This document shows, one piece after another, positions 45,234 to 56,283 of a DNA stretch of 64,000 nt (within the stretch, counting starts at the first letter, position 1; every line of letters starts with the position of its first letter). The stretch covers positions 7,085,501 to 7,149,500 of the forward strand of contig JAWHQI010000099.1 in NCBI GenBank assembly GCA_033032865.1. Direction: 5' to 3'. The notes beneath the pieces were generated by a model. The model saw only the letters and a list, made by a program, of their open reading frames with translations. It was not told the DNA's origin and did not search any database. Position numbers and translations under genes: made by a program. This DNA is from Dactylorhiza incarnata (taxonomy: Eukaryota > Streptophyta > Magnoliopsida > Asparagales > Orchidaceae).

Positions 45234-46838
45234 TGTTAGAGATGGAACGTTCACCTAGAGAGGGGGGGGGGGTGTTAGGTGATCTTGGTACTTTTTGATC
45301 TATTAGTGTGAGTTATCGATATTCAAGCAATGCACAAGGTTAACACACAAATAAGTCAAACCGGACGACACGAGATCTCTAGAGGTTCCTCAAGACGGGG
45401 TGTCTTGAGTAGTCCTCTTTCCCTCTACGCCTACCCAGCAGTGTGCTAGGCTCGGCAAACTCCGCCAAAAGCTTCAGGCCCTCAAGCCTTACAACACGGA
45501 CCCGCAAGTCCCAACAACCTAGGCCCTCAAGCCCCTACTGCCCCCGAGCCCACAAGCTCGTCACTCAGGCCCTCAAGCCCTACCACACGGACCCGCAAGT
45601 CCCAACAGCCTAGACCCGCAAGCCCCTACTGCCCCGAACCCGCAAGCTCGACAAGACGCACCCGCAAGTGCACTGCCCAGGCCCTCAAGCCTCACAACTC
45701 TCCAGCCTTCAAGCTAAACGGTTTGGCCCGCAAGCCTTACAAGAAAATACAATAATAAAATGTTTCTCCTGCTGGATGAAGATCGGCACCTTTAGCCTGT
45801 TGAAGATCGGCTCCTTGAGATTGAAGAAGATTGTTATGAATCAGATCTTGAGCGCACGGTTCTTCTTCAAATCTTTTCTTAGCCAGATGAGGATTGGCTT
45901 CTTAGCAGTCGATGAAGATGACTGCTCCTTCCTTTTCTCCTTCTTTCTCGCGGCGCTTGTGTTTTTTTGATTTACTATGTGCGCAAGTTCTTTCTTGATG
46001 ATTAACTTTTTAGGGCAGCCTCATATATCCTTTTATAAGACTGCGATGCCCCCCAATGGTCTTCTAAGAAGTTTCTTTATGTGTCAGACCTCCATTCCCT
46101 TTTAGCACGCGCTGATATCTTTTTCTTTTTGGAGACGCGCTAATGCCTCGATTCATTAAATGCACGCACTGATTTGGACAATCAGGCGGCGACATTAACT
46201 GATGATAGTACGTCTGCCCGATTTGAATTTGTCTCGATGATATTTCCATTGTTATGATGACATGAATAATATCTCGACGACAGCCCTTTGTCGATGCCAT
46301 GAACTCTGGTAAACCTTCATGTCTTCTTTCTTCTGCCTCTGATGCTGGCATCACAACAATACGAGACATCCTGGCGATTCTTCACATACGACGATATGCC
46401 ATTTCTAACTGTGTCGTTGAGATCCTCTTTCTTGCAATATGTCATTGTAATCATGTTGTTTACTCGACGACAATCCTTCCTTCGATATCTTTGATTCTTC
46501 TCTGCATTCGACGATCTCTCCACGTCTCAGCGTTCGACGATCAGCATTCTTCGTTCGACGATCTCGCCATGTCTCAGCGTTCGACGATCAGCATTCTTCG
46601 TTCGACAATTTTGCCATGTCTCAGCGGTCGACGAATACTTTGCTTCTCAGCGGCTGGTGCTCTGCCCGTCATTATGACGACAAGCACGCATTGTCGATGA
46701 TATCGCCTGTTCTTCTCGACGATATGTACTTATATTTTCCTGAGATTATGAACTTGATGTACGATCAAATACAAAGTGAAGTACTTTTGAAATGATGACT
46801 TCTTCAAATCAGGAATCATGTGGGCAAGATTCCCAACA
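45234..46838 (-). repeat. LTR of C, left copy
   Basis: TGTTAGAGATGGAACG...TTCCCAACA, 1,605 bases. Hairpin array 45470-45745, TATA 46031-46037 (minus TATAAAA), CCAAT palindrome near 46168, U3 TTCGACGAT words 46230-46720. Confidence 0.92.
45470..45745 (-). repeat. Tandem mini-hairpin array in leader of C (left LTR)
   Basis: Same type as in B, with GGAC/GTCC, GGC/GCC and GAGC/GCTC stems around CCGCAA or CCTCAA. It differs at GCAC-CCGCAA-GTGC (45658-45671), where B has GGAC-CCGCAA-GTCC in the same context. Counterparts are at about 50085-50360 (right LTR) and 52740-53010 (E). Confidence 0.9.
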
Positions 46839-47130
46839 ATCTCCCCCCATTTAAAGAAGTCAGAATCTCAATTCAAGCCTACTTTCACTTGACATTGAAT
46901 ATCATAATCTTAGATGAAACTGTTTAAAAATTTAACTTATCTTTTGCAGAACTCTTGGAGTATATCAAGTTTGTATCTCCCCCTTGATTTGATGCCTCTT
47001 CCTTGCTCCCCTTGCCTTTAAGGTCTTCTTGAGCAATACTTGAGCACCATTTCTCCCCCTTTCTGACTTCTTGCCTTCTGCTTTTTTAACCAAGGAGTAG
47101 GACAAGCTCCCCCTTGCTCAGGCATGATAC
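46839..47130 (-). other. 3' tail of C with polypurine tracts
   Basis: It matches 54078-54366 of E. Minus-strand AAATGGGGGGAGAT abuts the LTR, and three further G-rich (GGGGGAG) runs lie near 46980, 47055 and 47115. No coding seen. Confidence 0.75.
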
Positions 47131-47317
47131 CATTAGAGATATTGTCGTAGCCCCTGGTCACTCCCTTTTCTGAACCTCAAAAGATGACAGTCGGTCCATT
47201 CTCCACAGGGACGAATTCTTTCAGATACTTTCTGACTCCAGTCATGTGCCTGGAGCAGCCACTGTCCAAATACCAAATTGGAGATTGGTTGGCATTTGGA
47301 CCTACTTGCAAAACAAA
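47131..47317 (-). pseudogene. Start of copia protease (C), truncated
   Basis: The minus frame reads WYLDSGCSRHMTG (active-site Asp in DSG) around 47235-47275, then a decayed GP.VIF.GSEKG..TRGY segment with a stop. It is cut off at about 47130 where the tail begins. This is the N-terminal third of a copia aspartic protease, which would process the polyprotein. Confidence 0.75.
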
Positions 47318-49765
47318 TTACTTCCCCTTAGGTACCCAATAGGGATTGGGTCCTTGGTTTCTGTTAGGATGATAGAGTGGAATCGGAAACCTCGGAGGGC
47401 TCTGCAATTTCCTTGCATTGAGTCCTGTTGGGTTGAACCAACAGTCCAATGCAAAGTGGCCTACTTTACCATAGCACCAGCACTCATATCTGTTATATCT
47501 TCTCTTCTGCTTCATCATCTGTGTAGCATGACAGTGCTGATGTGCAGAGGAGAAGGTGTCTTCCCTAACAGATCTAGGGTGAACCTCATGTGTGTGAGCC
47601 GGGGGAGGAGCTAGCTTCACTACTCTTTGGTTCACCTTCTTGGGAGCGGGCTTTGTAGGAACAGCCACTCCCATTCTTTTAGCTGCTGTTGCTGCAGGTT
47701 TGTGGGCTGAAGGACTTGCTATCAGCACCTTCTTATAAGAAAGTCTGGCTTCAGGATCTTTGCCCATGACTGGCTCCTGATGGAAACCGATACCAACTCT
47801 GAACTGTCCAGAGAAGGTGTCAATTATCGGCAGGATAGTTTTGGGCATTGAGAAGCTGGAAGCAAGTTTCTTCTCAGCCAGCAACATTTCTTCAAGGTCC
47901 CTAATGACCTTGTTTTTCTGCCCTAACTCAGCATTCTTAAGCCTTATGGCTTCGTTAAGTTTGTCCACTTCTTTGCTCATAGAGGTTAGCCTCTCGTCTA
48001 TCTCCTGGAGCTTGGATTGGACATGTTTTAAGGAATCTAACTCCTTGGTTTGCACCTTGAGGAGTTTCTTACTGCCTATGAAGGATTTCCATAAGGCTTT
48101 ATATTGCCTTATTAGTTCAGATTCAATTTCATATTGGGATCTTGAGGCAGTGCTGTTGGCAGCAGATACCTCCTCATCATTATGCAAAGAATCTGCTACT
48201 GATTCAGAATCAGAGGCAGATAGAGAAGTTCTGTGTTTTACCTTTCCAGGAGAGTTGTCATCCTGGTTGCCTTCATTAATAGCCATCAGTCCAATAAGTG
48301 CCTCATCATCAGTCCCAAAGGAACTTGAGTCAGAGTCACTCAACGTTTTGGTCTTCTTTGCCATGAACCCCTTTTCAGAGGTTCTCTTGCTCCTGGAGCT
48401 TCTTCTCTCTTCATGGTTCCTTGACTCCTTTTTCTTGGAGGGGCAGTCTGCAGCCATGTGACCTGTTTTGCTGCAAGAATAGCAAACAGTATTATTTAAA
48501 TCATATCTACTGGAGTTGGATTTATACCTGTCCTCCCTGGGAGCCCTGGATCTGTCCCGATAGTCAGATCTCCTGGAGCTTGAGGAGGAGCTTCTGCTGT
48601 TGTCCCTCCTCCGTCTGTGTAGCAGCTTTCTGAATTGTTTTGAGAGGAGGGCCACCTATCTATCAGTATCATCAGAGTCAGAGGAGCTGGCTTATGATTC
48701 CTCACTGTTCTCAGTTCTATTCTGAGAAGCAGAGGTCTTGCCCTTGAATCTTCTGGTGCTCTCCGCCTTTAGAGCCATCGATCTTTCTCTTGAGCTCACC
48801 TTTGAGCTTTCTTCTTCTTCAGCCTTTCTTGTATTAAGATGAAGTTCATGAGATAGCAGCTTCCCGTATAGGTTCTTGGGCTCCATGTTGCCCAGTTGGC
48901 CCATCTCTCTGATGACACATATCTTGATATCCCATTCCTTTGTGAGGGATCTGAGAAATTTGTCATTTAGATCAGAGTTTGTGAACTCTTTGTCGTAGTT
49001 TCTCAGTCCATTCACGATCTTGAAAAATCTCTCATAGCAGTTGGAGATTGTTTCATTCTTGCCTTGTTTGAAGGCTTCATATTCCTGGTTGAGGAGAGAT
49101 TTCCTGCATCCCTTACCTCTTCAGTACCCTCCATGTATACGATCAAGGAGTCCCACATCTCCTTGGCAGTTTTGCAGTGAATTAGATTTTGGAGGGTTAA
49201 GTCATCTATGGCACTTACAATGACATTTTGTGCTCTCTTGTCTAGACCTGCCAAGGCCAGCTCGTCCTTGGTCATGTCTTCATATTTCTTTATCACCTTC
49301 CTGGTTGGATGAATAGTGGAGGCAGTGGTAGGGATGAAGGGACCCTGCTTGATTGTCAGGCAGATTCTTGGGTCAGCTGCCTCCATAAAGAGTCTTACTC
49401 TTTCCTTCCAAATGGGGAAATTCTCTTTTGTGCAGATGGCACTACTAGAAAATTGACTTTTAGCCACGCTCGTATTGCCCACGGCCATTTTTCGTGGCAT
49501 ACAGTCAAATTATCGTGGCTAAAAGTCTAAAATCGTGGCTAAAACTCATAAAAAAGGGTATTTGCCACAGAAAGAGCATGTTAAATACTTTTTTGCCACG
49601 CTCGTATTGGCCACGCCCATTTGGCACGACAGTTCGTGGCTAAAAGTCTTTTGCCACGATTTTGGACTTTTAGCCACGGTAATTTGCCCTGGCTAAAAGT
49701 CAATTTTCTAGTAGTGTTGGAAGCTTCATGGCTCTCATTTCGTGATTCGGATCTCCACCGGCCAT
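47318..49765 (-). pseudogene. gag: Copia gag of C, interrupted by a MITE and frameshifts
   Basis: It starts at the ATG at 49765, 54 bases after the primer site, and is split by the CACTA MITE after about 17 codons. 49440-49100 resumes with ICTKENFPIWKERVRLFMEA and UBN2 through MWDSLIVYMEG. A frame change near 49100 leads to 49015-48692 (FLRSLTKEWDIKI, then KAESTRRFKG), and another near 48690 to 48655-47318. The last part carries CYSCSKTGHMAADC (CX2CX4HX4C), a coiled coil, SMPKTILPIIDTFS, a second knuckle-like CWCYGKVGHFALDC and NPYWVPKGK at the stop. Both knuckles are present, unlike A and B. Such gag forms the virus-like particle. The breaks show it is inactive. Confidence 0.88.
49440..49716. 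mobile_element. CACTA-type MITE (277 bp) in gag of C
   Basis: It begins CACTACTAGAAAATTGAC and ends GTCAATTTTCTAGTAGTG, perfect terminal inverted repeats continuing into CTTTTAGCCACG. Sub-terminal CGTGGCTAAAAGTC repeats fill most of the element. Flanks are TGG (left) and TTG (right), a 3-bp duplication with one mismatch. Removing the MITE restores a gag-like frame. It has no coding capacity and would need a CACTA transposase in trans. Confidence 0.93.
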
Positions 49766-49818
49766 GGTGAGTCGTTCCTGATCTAGATCGGACTGTTAAG
49801 TCTCCTTTTGATCAATCT

Positions 49819-49833
49819 CGCTTTGATACCACT
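49819..49833 (-). promoter_or_regulatory. Primer-binding site of C
   Basis: Minus strand AGTGGTATCAAAGCG, next to the 5' LTR. Confidence 0.88.
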
Positions 49834-51448
49834 TGTTAGAGATGGAACGTTCACCTAGAGGGTGGGGGGGGGGGGGGGGGGTGTTAGGTGATCTTGGTAC
49901 CTTTTCATCTATTAGTGTGAGTTATCGATATTCAAGCAATGCACAAGGTTAACACACAAATAAGTCAAACCAGACGACACAAGATCTATAGAGGTTCCTC
50001 AAGACGGGGTTTCTTGAGTAGTCCTCTTTCCCTCTATGCCTACCCAGCAGTATGCTAGGCTCGGCAAACTGCGCCAAAAGCTTCAGGCGCTCAAGCCTTA
50101 CAACACGGACCCGTAAGTCCCAACAGCCTAGGCCCTCAAGCCCCTACTGCCCCCGAGCCCACAAGCTCGACACTCAGGCCCTCAAGCCCTACCACACGGA
50201 CCCGCAAGTCCCAACAACCTAGACCCGCAAGCCCCTACTGCCCCGAGCCCGCAAGCTAGACAAGACGCACCCGCAAGTGCACTGCCCTGGCCCTCAAGCC
50301 TCACAGCTCTCCAGCCCTCAAGCTAGACGGTTTGGCCCACAAGCCTTACAAGAAAATATAATAATAAAATGTTTCTCCTGCCGGATGAAGATCGACACCT
50401 TTAGCCTGTTGAAGATAGGCTCCTTGAGATTGAAGAAGATTGTTATGAATCAGATCTTGAGCGCACAATTCTTCTTCAAATCTTTTCTTAGCCAGATGAG
50501 GATTGGCTTCTTAGGAGTCGATGAAGATGACTGCTCCTTCCTTTTCTCTTTCTTTCTTGCGGCGCTTGTGTTTTTTCGATTTACTATGTGCGCAAGTTCT
50601 TTCTTGATGAATAACTTTTTTAGGGCAGCCTCATATATCCTTTTATAAGACTGCGATGCCCCCTAACGGTCTTCTATGAAGTTTCTTTATGTGTCAGAAC
50701 TCCATTCCCTTTTAGCACGCGCTGATATCTTTTTCTTTTTGGAGACACGCTAATGCCTCGATTCATTAAATGCATGCGCTGATTTGGACAATCAGGTGGC
50801 GGCATTAACTGCTGATAGTACGTCTGCACGATTTGAATCTATCTCGACGATATTTCCATTGTTATGACGACATGAATAATATCTCGACGACTGCCCTTTG
50901 TTGATGCCATGAATTCTGGTAGACCTTCATGTCTTCTTTCTTCTGCCTCTGATGCTGGCATCACAACAATATGAGACATCCTGGCGATTCTTCACAAACG
51001 ACGATATGCCATTTCTGACTGCGTCGTTGAGATCCTCTTTCTTGCAATATGTCGTTGTAATAATGTTGTTTACTCGACGACAATCCTTCCTTCGATATCT
51101 TTGATTCTTCTCTGCGTTCGACGATCTCTCTACGTCTCAGCGTTCGACGATCAACATTCTCCGTTCGACGATATCGCCATGTCTCAGCGTTTGATGAGCA
51201 GCATTCTTCGTTCGACGATTTTGCCCTATCTCAGCGGTCAACGAATACTTTGCTTCTCAGCGGCTGCTGCTCTGCCCGTCATTACGACGACAAGCACGCA
51301 TTGTCGACGCTATCGCATGTTCTTCTCGACGATGTGTACTTATATTTTCCTGAGATTATGAACTAGATGTACGATCAAATACAAAGTGAAGTACTCTTAA
51401 AATGATGACTTCTTCAAATCAGGAATCATGTGGGCAAGATTCCCAACA
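49834..51448 (-). repeat. LTR of C, right copy (5' LTR)
   Basis: TGTTAGAGATGG...CCCAACA, 1,615 bases. G-run near 49863-49880, hairpin array 50085-50360 including GCAC-CCGCAA-GTGC at 50267-50280, TATA at 50641-50647 (minus), U3 TTCGACGAT words 50830-51330. Confidence 0.92.
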
Positions 51449-51760
51449 AGCTTCTCTCTCCTCAGGCTCTCCTTGGTTGGCATTTTCAGAGCTCTCCAAG
51501 GTGCCCGGGCTTCAGCATTGGATTGGGAGGGGAAGCACTCTAAAGATCTTCCGGGTGTGTGGTGGGTCCTCCTTGCTGAGTTTAAGGGTCCGTGTCCAGT
51601 TCCGAGGCTTCAGTTTGTCCCTTCAAGGGATTAGTAAGTTCCAGCTGCCACCCAACTCGTTGGGGGACTCGAGCTCCACAGAGACCATTTATTGGTTTCA
51701 ACATTTTTGGTGCTGTGAGCGTGGAGTGCAGCTGGTTCAAGAAAATCTCAAGAAGGAAGC
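51449..51760 (+). repeat. LTR 3' part and leader of Tat-like gypsy T2
   Basis: It matches 40403-40713 of T1 almost base for base (AGCTTCTCTCTCCTCAGGCT onward). It begins exactly where the C LTR ends, so the upstream LTR part was lost or separated by the C insertion. The LTR ends with TTTCAACA near 51704. Confidence 0.85.
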
Positions 51761-52499
51761 ATGACAGGAGAGGACGAGAAGGAGGCGAGACTTGGAGGAT
51801 CGCCACCCCCAGGAGTGCCAGCAACGGTGGAGATGCTGGCAGACCTTAGGCGAGACCTTCTTGGAGCTTTTCAGAGCATTCTCGTCACGGCGCTCGGCAG
51901 TCTCGCAACCCCAGCGACCCAGGTGGTTCCTCTGCCAAGGGTGGGCGAGAATGCCCAGGCTCCGCGAGCCGGAAGGGAGGCAGCGACCCAAGGTGCGGGG
52001 CGAGACCTCTCCGGGCGAGAACTTTTCCCCAGCCCGGAGAGGGCAAGCGAGATCCCGGCGAAGGTCGCCCAAGTGGAAGGGGTCCCGGCCAGTGGGGTCC
52101 CGACGAGCGGTCCTTTGGCGAGCCCGAGGTCGGCAGGAGCCGGGTTGCCAGGAGAGCTCGCAGGGAGAGTTGAGCAGGTCCATAGTGTGAGTGGGTGGAG
52201 CCCTTTTTGCGAGTTGGTGCTCTCGGCACCACTCCCCGAAGGATTCAGGGAGCCGGCCATGATGCTGTATACCGGCAAGGATGACCCCGTTCAACACTTG
52301 CAATGGTTTGAGGATATGGTTTCGATCAGACCCATGTCGAACGCCTTCAAGTGCCGACTTTTTGCTACCACCTTGAAGGAGAAGGCAAGGGACTGGTTCC
52401 ACCAGCTGCCCTCGGGGTCGATTTATGCTTTTGAGGACTTGCGCCGAGGTTTTCTCTTACGCTTCTCCACCTCAAAGAAAAGGAAGAAGGATCCCGAGT
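51761..52499 (+). CDS. gag: Tat-like gypsy gag, 5' part (T2), open until the E insertion
   Basis: Open frame from the ATG in GAAGC-ATG-ACAGG, same start as T1. About residues 1-140 are Ala/Gly/Arg-rich low complexity. About 145-235 is the retrotransposon gag core (PFCELVLSAPLPEGFREP, YTGKDDPVQHLQWFEDM, FATTLKEKARDWFHQLP, then FEDLRRGFLLRFSTSKKR). The frame then runs into the LTR of copia E at 52500, so the residues after KKRKKDPEL (MERSPRGGGG) belong to E. The rest of the gypsy should lie beyond 64000. No stop or frameshift is present in this part, unlike T1. Confidence 0.87.
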
Positions 52500-54077
52500 T
52501 GTTGGAGATGGAACGTTCACCTAGAGGGGGGGGGGGGGGTGTTAGGTGATCTTGGTGTTTTTGATCTATTAGTGTGAGTTATCAATTTTCAAGCAATGCA
52601 CAAAGTTAACACACAAATAAGTCACACCGGACGACACAAGATTTATAGAGGTTCCTCAAGACGGGGTGTCTTGAGTAGTCCTCTTTCCCTCTACGCCTAC
52701 CCAGCAGTATGCTAGGCTCAACAAACTCTGCCAAAAACTTCAGGCCCTCAAGCTTTACAACACGGACCCGCAAGTCCCAATAGCCTAGGCCCTCAAGCCC
52801 TTACTGCCCCCGAGCCCGTAAGCTCGATACTCAGGCCCTCAAGCCCTACACAACACAGACCCACAATTCCTGTGTCTACAGCCTAGGCCCGCAAGCCCCT
52901 ACTGCACCCGAGCCCTCAAGCTCGACAAATCGCACCCGCAAGTGCACTGCCCTGGCCCTCAAGCCTCACAGCTCTCCAGCCCTCAAGCTAGACAAATTTG
53001 GCCCGCAAGCCTTACAAGAAAATACAATGATAAAGTGTTTCTTCTGCCAGATGAAGATCGACACCTTTAGCCTGTTGATGATCTGCTCCTTAAGATTGAA
53101 GAAGATTGTTCTGAATCAGATCTTGAGCGCACGGTTCTTCTTCAAATCTTTCCTTAGCCAGATGAGGATTGGCTTCTTAGCAGTCGATGAAGATGCCTGC
53201 TCCTTCTTTTTCTCTTTCTTTCTTGCGGCGCTTGTGTTTATCGATTCGCTATGTGCGCAATTTCTTTCTTGATGATTAACTTTTAGGGCAACCTCATGTA
53301 TCCTTTTTATCGGACTGCGATGTCTCCCAACGGTCTTCTAAAAAGTTTCTTTATGTGTCAGACCTCCATTCCTTTTTAGCACGCAATGATATCTTTATTT
53401 CTTTTGGAGTATGCGCTAATACCTTGATTCATTAAGTGCACGCGCTGATTGGACAATCAGGCGGTGGCATTAACTGCTGACAGTACGTCTGCAAGATTTG
53501 AATTCTGGCTTGAAGATATCTGCATCATTACGATGACAAGCTGTCTCTCACTTTGTCGTCGCGATCTTCCTTCTGCTTCAGATGGCGGTATCTCGACGAT
53601 ACAAGATATCCGGGCGATTATGTATATACGACGATCTTCTTTCTCTGACAGTGTCGTCGTGAGCTTCCTTCTTGCATCATGTCTTCGTAATCATATGTTC
53701 TCTCGACGACATGAGTTCCACACGATGATGTCCTGTGTCTTCTCTATGATTGACGATCTTGCCATCCTTCGCTCGACGGTCGCCATTCTTTGTTCGACGA
53801 TCTCGCCATGTCTCAGCATTCGACGATCGGCATTCTTCGTTCGACGATCTCGCTAAGTCTCAGCGTTCGACGAATACTTTGCTTCTCAGTGGCTGCTGCT
53901 CTTCCCGTCATTACAACGATAAGCACGCATTGTCGACGATATCGCCTGTTCTTGTCGACGATATGTACATATATTTTCCTGAGATTATGAACTAGATGTA
54001 CGATCAAATACAAAGTGAAGTACTCTTGGTATGATGACTTCTTCAAATCAGGAATCATGTGGGCAAGATTCCCCACA
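52500..54077 (-). repeat. 3' LTR of E
   Basis: TGTTGGAGATGGAACG...TTCCCCACA, 1,578 bases, homologous to the C LTRs. Hairpin array 52740-53010 (with GCAC-CCGCAA-GTGC at 52932-52945), CCAAT palindrome near 53446, U3 words 53500-53950. The TATA position reads GATAAAAA in minus sense (53303-53310), so this promoter may be weakened. Confidence 0.9.
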
Positions 54078-54436
54078 ATCTCCCCCTATTTAAAGAAGTC
54101 AGAATCTCAATTCAAGCTTACTTTCACTTGACATTAAATATCATAATCTTAGAAGGAACTATTTAAAGATTTAACTTGTCTTTTGCAGAACTTTTGGAGT
54201 ACATCAAGCTTGTAGCTCCCCCTTGATTTGATGCCTCTGCTTTGCTCCCCATACCTTTAAGGTCTTCTTGAGGTCTTCTTGATCATCATTTCTCCCCCTT
54301 TCTGACTTCTTGCCTTCTGCTGTTCTAACCAAGGAGTAGCACAAGCTCCCCCTTGCTCAGACATGATTCTTCAAGGTCCTGTGAGATTTTCTGACCACTC
54401 ATCCAGAAAGGCATTAGTAGATAACAAAGTTGAGGG
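54078..54436 (-). other. 3' tail of E between RNase H and LTR
   Basis: Polypurine tract (minus AAATAGGGGGAGAT) at 54078-54091, then about 345 bases with several GGGGGAG runs and no clear frame. The accessory ORF found in B, D and F is absent here. Confidence 0.7.
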
Positions 54437-56202
54437 TTACTCTAAGTTTAACATTCCCAATTGGAATTTGAAGAAGTTAAACTTGGCTTCATCTAGGGGC
54501 TTTGTAAATATATCGGCCACTTGTTTGTCTGTTGGGACAAATTCAAGGGTGATATCTTCATTTTACACATGCTCCCTGATGAAGTGATACCTGATCTCAA
54601 TATGCTTGGTCCTGCTGTGAGATACAGGGTTCTTAGCAATTTAGATAGCACTGGAAGAGTCACAAAACAAGGGTGTTTTGGTCATCTTTAGATTGTAGTC
54701 TTCAAGTTGATGTTGAATCCATAGCAGTTGGGCACAACATCTCCCAGCAGAGATGTACTCTGATTCTCCTGTTGATATTGCCACACTGGTTTGCTTCTTA
54801 CTGCTCCAGGAAATCAGTCTTCCACCAAAGAATTGGCATGTCCCTGAGGTACTCTTTCTATCTTCCTTGCACCCTGCATAATCTGCATCTGAATAACCAG
54901 TTAGTTCACACTCATTGTTCCTAGGGTACCATAGGCCAAGATCTGATGTACCCTTTAGGTATCTTAAGATTCTCTTGACAGAGACATAGTGAGATTCCTT
55001 AGGATTCACCTAATATCTAGCACAGACACATGTAGCAAACATTATGTCAGGCCTACTTGCAGTTAGGATCCAATCATGCATCTGTACTTGGTTTCATCAA
55101 AGGGTATGCCCTTCTCATCCTTGTCCAGAGACACATTGGTTCCCATTGGAGTTTTCATTGAAGAAGCACTCTCCAATCCAAATTTCTTGACTAGCTCCCT
55201 AGTGAATTTGGTCTGAGAGATGAAAATCCCATCTTCAGATTGTTTCACTTGGAGACCTAGGAAGTATTTGAGCTCACCCATACTGCTCATCTCAAACTTT
55301 CCCTGCATCAAGTTGGCAAACTTTTTGCAGAGATTGTTATCTGTAGAGACAAAAATGATGTCATCTACATAGATCTGCACTAGCAAGATCTTGCCCTTCA
55401 CTTCCCTTAGGAACAATGTCTTATCAATTTTTCCCCTTGAGAACTTGTTCTCAATTAGAAAGCTTGACAGAGTCTCATACTAGGCCCTAGGTGCCTGCTT
55501 TAAGCCATAAAGAGCTTTTCTAAGAAAGTAAACATAATCAGGATAAGTAGAGTCGACAAAACCTGAAGGCTGCTCTACATATACTTCCTCTTTGAGGTCA
55601 CCATTTAGGAAGGCTGACTTCACATCCATTTGGTAGACCTTGAAACCTCTGTATGCTGCATAGGCGAGGAACAGTCTTATTGCTTCCAATCTGGCTACTG
55701 GAGCGAATGTCTGATCAAAATCTATCCCCTCTTCTTGTCTGTAGCCTTTTGCCACTAGTCTTGCTTTATTCTTGGTGATAATTCCATACTTTGCATCTTT
55801 TAAATTGGTTCAGTTCCTCCTGCATTGCAGCAATCCAAAATGGATCCTGATTTGCTTCCTCAAATTTCTTGGGTTCAATTTGTGAGAGAAAGCTCAGGTA
55901 CAATGCTTGATTTGCAGCTCTACTCCTTGTCAGCACCCCTTGGTTGACATTTCCTATTATCTGCTCTTGGGGATGATCTCTTACTTGTCTTAAGGCAGTT
56001 GGAAGTGTTCTGGGTATTTCTGCAGGAGCTACTTCTGCAGGCCTCAATTCTTCTGCCGTTTCTGTATCTTCTGCAGGTTCTACCTCTATTTCAACCATCA
56101 CTGGCTGATTCTTGTTGTTGAATGAGGTGTCAGCATTGCCTTCAATGGATAGCTTCTATATTCTTTCCACTGTATCTGCATTCACTGGAGAACTAGACCA
56201 GC
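54437..56202 (-). pseudogene. pol: Copia E pol: reverse transcriptase and RNase H
   Basis: In minus sense: a linker with DHPQEQIIGNVNQGVLTRS (about 55975), then [40 protein letters not shown] and LKQAPRA (about 55755-55480), catalytic IYVDDIIFVS near 55370, FEMSSMGELKYFLG and a thumb region to 55063. RNase H follows: GYSDADYAGCKEDRKSTSG, WSSKKQTSVAISTGESEYIS, and ADIFTKPLDEAKF with the stop at 54437. Stops near 55780, 55480, 55060, 55010, 54645 and 54565 inactivate it, but motifs are well kept. RT copies element RNA and RNase H removes the template. This is a possible relative of the helper that once moved C. Confidence 0.92.
56198..56202. repeat. Target-site duplication CCAGC, left copy (element F)
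   Basis: CCAGC precedes TGTTGGGAAAATG and is repeated at 63670-63674 after CACTTTCA. Confidence 0.95.
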
Positions 56203-56283
56203 TGTTGGGAAAATGATTTCTCTTAACCCCTTAAATTAAGTTGAATATGAATTCTAAGAAAGAAAAACAAGGTTAAGTAAATA

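Larger units (their letters stand above)
45234..51448 (-). mobile_element. Copia C, deletion derivative of the E family
   Basis: LTRs 45234-46838 and 49834-51448, primer site at 49819-49833, polypurine tract at 46839. In minus sense it has gag (49765-47318), the start of protease, then a jump near 47130 directly into the 3' tail also seen in E (54078-54366). Integrase, RT and RNase H are gone. The flanks (CCACT left, AGCTT right) do not match, so the left side was rearranged after insertion. LTRs and tail resemble E closely. Confidence 0.88.

Noticed and set aside
47817..48461. 214-residue plus-strand frame
   Set aside because: Exact antisense shadow of the C gag; Ser/Leu-rich composition mirrors the Lys/Glu-rich sense protein.
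51737..52402. 221-residue minus-strand frame
   Set aside because: Antisense shadow of the GC-rich T2 gag; no motif of its own.
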